DNA of 64,000 bases from Sindora glabra. Its lineage: Eukaryota > Streptophyta > Magnoliopsida > Fabales > Fabaceae. Each line of letters starts with the position of its first letter. The stretch's first letter is position 1. Both the position numbers and the translations under genes were made by a program. Of the stretch, positions 60,293 to 64,000 are shown one piece after another. Location of the stretch: assembly GCA_020226215.1 (NCBI GenBank), contig CM035235.1:42131352-42195351 (forward strand), read 5' to 3'. The notes beneath the pieces were generated by a model, which did no database searches, was not told the origin of the DNA, and saw only the letters and a program-made list of their open reading frames with translations.

Positions 60293-61981
60293 GGAGTAAC
60301 ATATCATTAATATTAAATAATAATTCATATAGATGTGATAATAGAAGAAATTAAATTCCTTTTTAAAAATTAGAAAGTTATTTTCCTCCCAAATATTTTA
60401 TATTTAATATTGAATAAATAAAATATTTTCTCTTATTGTAATATTTTACAACAAATAATATTACCTATCAAAATAAATGAAACTTTAGTTTTCAAATTTT
60501 TTTCTCCGATCCAATCTTAAATGTTTTAATGGTATAACAATTTAATCTCCAAAGGTTTTTTTTGTCTCACTTTAAACCTAAATATTTCAAAGATATCTCA
60601 AAATGATCCTCTTATTAGTATTCAAAATTGATATTAATGAAAAATCTCATGTGATTTAACGTAAATTATTATATTTGACATGACAATTTACGATCCACAT
60701 GAACTTTTGATCATTACATCTTATAAAAAATTAAAATTTTTATTTGAAAAGAACTAAAACTCTATTTCATATAGTGAATTCAATGTATTGAATAAGATTT
60801 TTTAGGAATAATTTGGTTATAAGTAAGCATTAAATTGAATTAAAATTTAAGAAAGTATAGATTAAATATGATACATAAGAGTTTTTGATAAATTTTATGG
60901 TAAAGTATTAAGATTAAAAATATATGCACATAAATTATAATATTTATAACAAGTTATTCAAATGAAAGGAGACAAAAATAGATGGGAAAAGTGTAACTTT
61001 TTCATAAAAAATTATTATTAAACATTGATACTTTATTGCAAATATCTATTTTCATTGTAAATATTATTAGAAAATTTAAGGGAAAATACACATTATCCCT
61101 GTAAAGGTAGTTACGTGACAAAATTGATACATAAATTTTAAAATTTTATAATAAACTCTCCTAAATTATAAAAAAAAAGAGAAACCATTAAATTTATTAT
61201 TAAAATTAATAGCAAAGAACTCATAATCTATCTTTCTCCATCTTCCTTCCCTCCCTACCATTTTTTTTACTAGAATTTGTATCTAATAAGAACAAAGTTC
61301 AACATTAACTAATTTATAAATTTTTTAATTAAAAATGAAAGCTAAATTAGTTAAATTATTACTAATTTAAGTTATAAAGTTTCTTCAAAAAGAAAAAACT
61401 TCGTCAAAATTGTTCTAAAATGCCTCCATACAAATTTCATCTAATGAATTTTGAATAAACTTTAAGATTTATTTGCTTCATTTTACAATTTACAAAATAG
61501 TTAATATTTCTTTTAATTTTATGCATTTATAGTTTTATATAGTTGTAGGTATGTGTAAGATTTTTAAGTTTACATACAAATCAAATATAATTACCCTTCT
61601 TATTATAGAAGAGGGAAAGAGAGAGATAAAAATAGATGATAAAATCATTTCTATTAGTTTTAACTATAAATTTAATAGTTTTAATTTTTTGCAAAGTTTA
61701 GGGGGTTTATGTAGAAGTTTAAAATTTATATACCATTTTTGTTATTTGGCCAAATTTCAGTGTGCAATGTGTAATTTCTCCAAAATTTAAATTCATCATT
61801 CTCGTGAGAAGAACTCAGATGCCTCGTGAGAAAATCTGACAGTGATCGGAAACGACGACAGCCAAAAAAAATAAATACAGAAGCTCACCTTTGTGGCGTT
61901 ATGTAACGAATACAAACAGCTGCAGCTACCAGAAGAAGAAGCCTCAGAGGATTTGAGAATGTGAGATTCGAAGAGACGCAA

Positions 61982-64000
61982 ATGAACAGAAAGAGAGTTC
62001 TCATTGTGGGAGGCACTGGCTGCTTGGGTCAGCATCTATTGCAAGGCTATGCCGAAATCAAAGGAAGTCTATACGATCTAGCTTTCGTCCACCATTCTGG
62101 TCCTCCTCCTCAAGCTTTGTTAAATGTCATTTCCGGTTCTCTTGCTTTCCGCGTTGATTTGAAAACGGGAGAGGGCTTCGAAGCCATTTCAAATGCAATT
62201 GGTCAGGTTTTGCTGTCATTACGCCCAACCATTCAAGAACTGAAATTGATTTTGTTTATGTCACTTTTTGTTAGTGGGTTTTTGTAAATACGTGATTTAA
62301 GTAATGGGTTGTTATGTTGTTGCCCGTATAAGACGTTTGTGGTGTTTTTGGATCAAAATTTGAACTTTGACATTGTGGGTTGAACTCAATTAGAAGTCTT
62401 GTTTGTTTACTTTGAATGATTAACCTCCGTGATTGAAAGCTTGAGCAACAGTTTGAGCAAAATGCGTAATTCTCAAAGTTTGCAATGGTGGACACCTGTA
62501 TAAAGTTTATGATGGTTTAGCTAATCAGTTGCTAAGGAGTGTGTCTTAAAAGAAGAAATGGAAAAGCATTACAAATGGAAAAGCTAATTAGTTACCATTG
62601 TATAGCTGCAATATGGCCATTCCAAAGGACCTATGTTTCTATTTTTGACACCCGGGCTCTGTATGGTTCATTCCCTTCTCAGCGCATGTTGTAATCCGAC
62701 TTGAAACTCATATGTAAAGACATTATGAAAGGATGTTTCTGAAAATCCTATATGAACAATAACTTGGAAAATTTTGTAAGAAATCTATTTATAATTTTCC
62801 TGCAACTTGTAGCTTATTGGTTTCGATCTTCTATGTATCAATTTTAGTTTGAAATCGTACAAAAGCAAAAAGATGAAAGGTCGTTTTTTTACCATGTCAA
62901 AACACAGTCTTCAAAATAGTATTAGTACTTGGTTTATTTTGGGACTAACTTTTCTCTTCTTTTTTGATCCTTTTTTTATAATGGCAGCCTGATGTGGTTG
63001 TCAATTGTGCTGCCATCTCAGTGCTTCGTGCTTGCGAAGTCGATCCTGATTCTGCCTTTGCTATTAATGTGCCATCATTTCTTGTAAAATGGTTGCAAAG
63101 CTTTAAAGAGAGCAATACACTTCTTGTTCATCTGTCAACTGATCAAGGTAAGCCAACTTTATCATGGCGGGAAGAGGATAAGGAGGATAAAATTATTATT
63201 GGATATATTTCTGCTTTTGAAAGCCCATATTCATGAGAGTACATAGAAATGTGAATTTATATTTTATTTAAGGTTTAGCTTGATTGGAATTCATTAAGTG
63301 TACCCTCCTCAAATCTCTTAATATATTGTATTCTTTATACCTATAATACTAGAGACATCAAAATAAATAGAACAAACTTTAACTTATTACTATGAATCTC
63401 ATACATAATGCTTTGGCTTGCTGGTAGATGTTCTTCCTCTTTTGAACCTACCATGCTGAACCTTCGGGCCAATTTGGCTTACTTTCTATCCTCTTACCCG
63501 TTTTTGATAATTTGTTTGATTGTGATTGAGACAGCTGAGAAACCAATTTAAATGCTTGACTGATGACAACTTATAGTGGTCAATGAAACCTCTACCATTT
63601 ATGTTATATTTGGATAGGAGAGAATGGAGTGGAAGGAGAGGAAATAAAAGTTTATGTCCTAACCTTCTTGTTTGGAAGTTTTAATTAAGGAGGGGAAGGG
63701 ATTGAAGATTCATGACTAATCCTCCAAAGTCCTCCAAAACCCTCCACTGCTCACTATTTTGTGTTCCTTCAATTTGGAGGGTTTTCGAACATTCAAACAA
63801 GTGAAGGGAAAGTCATAACTATCCATTCTCCTCTCTTTCTTCCCCTCCATTTTCTCCAACTATATTCCCTTTCGTTCCCTTCCTAACTCCCAAATATACC
63901 ATTAGTGTTTGGAATCCCCCCTTAAAATCCACAGGGCCACACTATAATCAGGGATAGTGGAATTTCAGTTTTGCGCTTTGTTTATTTTTTAGCAACTGTT
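61982..64000 (+). CDS. Second RmlD/MAT2B-like gene copy, exons 1 and 2 only in window
   Basis: Exon 1 is 61982-62206 and exon 2 is 62988-63147, the same lengths and splice sites as in the first copy. The visible part codes for residues 1-128 without stops. Against copy 1 the coding changes are Y14C, E27K, P30L, T36V, Y38H, L49V, H57R, I80V, P88L, S99F and S106F, with about four silent changes. Y14 lies inside the nucleotide-binding loop (GGTGCLG here) and P88 in a usually conserved SVPRACE stretch. The start ATG is supported because the upstream frame carries a TGA close by. Exon 3 would begin near 64286 outside the window, so whether the gene is complete is unknown. Confidence 0.85.

Larger units (their letters stand above)
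60018..64000 (+). repeat. Copy 2 of the large segmental duplication (partner 1-4056)
   Basis: This matches 1-4056 through flank, exons 1-2 and introns, with many single-base differences and small indels. A (TA)n run at 60249-60289 and its neighbours replace 188-400 of copy 1. The match is still running at the window end, so the rest of the second gene copy may lie just outside. Confidence 0.95.

Noticed and set aside
1..64000. tRNA, rRNA or known small RNA genes
   Set aside because: No cloverleaf-like segment with conserved tRNA boxes or rRNA core sequence was noticed. A covariance-model scan would be needed to be sure.

Overview
The window is AT-rich nuclear DNA from a flowering plant, most likely a eudicot. 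The evidence is a gene with six GT-AG spliced exons, an L1-type LINE with a DUF4283 domain, a CACTA-type DUF4216 fragment, and a Copia element with a plant Met-tRNA primer-binding site. Only one complete host gene is present. The rest is repeats and mobile-element remains.

Layout. (1) 1-6405: an intact gene for an RmlD/MAT2B-like NAD(P)-binding Rossmann protein of 319 residues. (2) 6406-11382: AT-rich flank with a 1.5-kb hAT-like element bounded by a perfect 8-bp target duplication (8478-9998), and a small relic of the same gene's start region (10511-10596). (3) 11383-42514: a direct tandem array of four related 5-7 kb units. Every unit carries a fragment of the 5' leader of the RmlD-like gene, ending at its start codon, and this leader is split in all four by the same insert of about 350-440 bp. 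The units differ by insertions and deletions: a 6.4-kb Copia retrotransposon in unit 2, a 738-bp hAT-like element in unit 3, a telomere-repeat insertion in unit 4, and separate internal deletions in units 1, 3 and 4. (4) 42515-53880: a mobile-element graveyard holding a LINE, a Copia-type LTR, a decayed Ty3/gypsy pol on the plus strand, a CACTA DUF4216 fragment and a second decayed gypsy pol on the minus strand. (5) 53881-60017: mostly unassigned AT-rich DNA with a dispersed repeat, a short piece of array sequence (57300-57535), a 141-bp Mutator-like MITE and a small GC-richer open frame. (6) 60018-64000: a second copy of the segment seen at 1-4056, holding exons 1 and 2 of a second copy of the RmlD-like gene that runs off the window.

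The best reading is a local duplication hotspot. A roughly 60-kb period separates two copies of one gene. Between them lies an array seeded with the gene's own 5' leader. The second gene copy has more amino-acid than silent differences from the first, some at conserved positions, so it may be losing function. No operon, CRISPR array, tRNA, rRNA or new enzymatic system was found. The most unusual signals are the seven related copies of one gene's leader, the telomeric insertion with a 20-bp duplication, and the way paralogous units act as empty-site controls for two transposon insertions.
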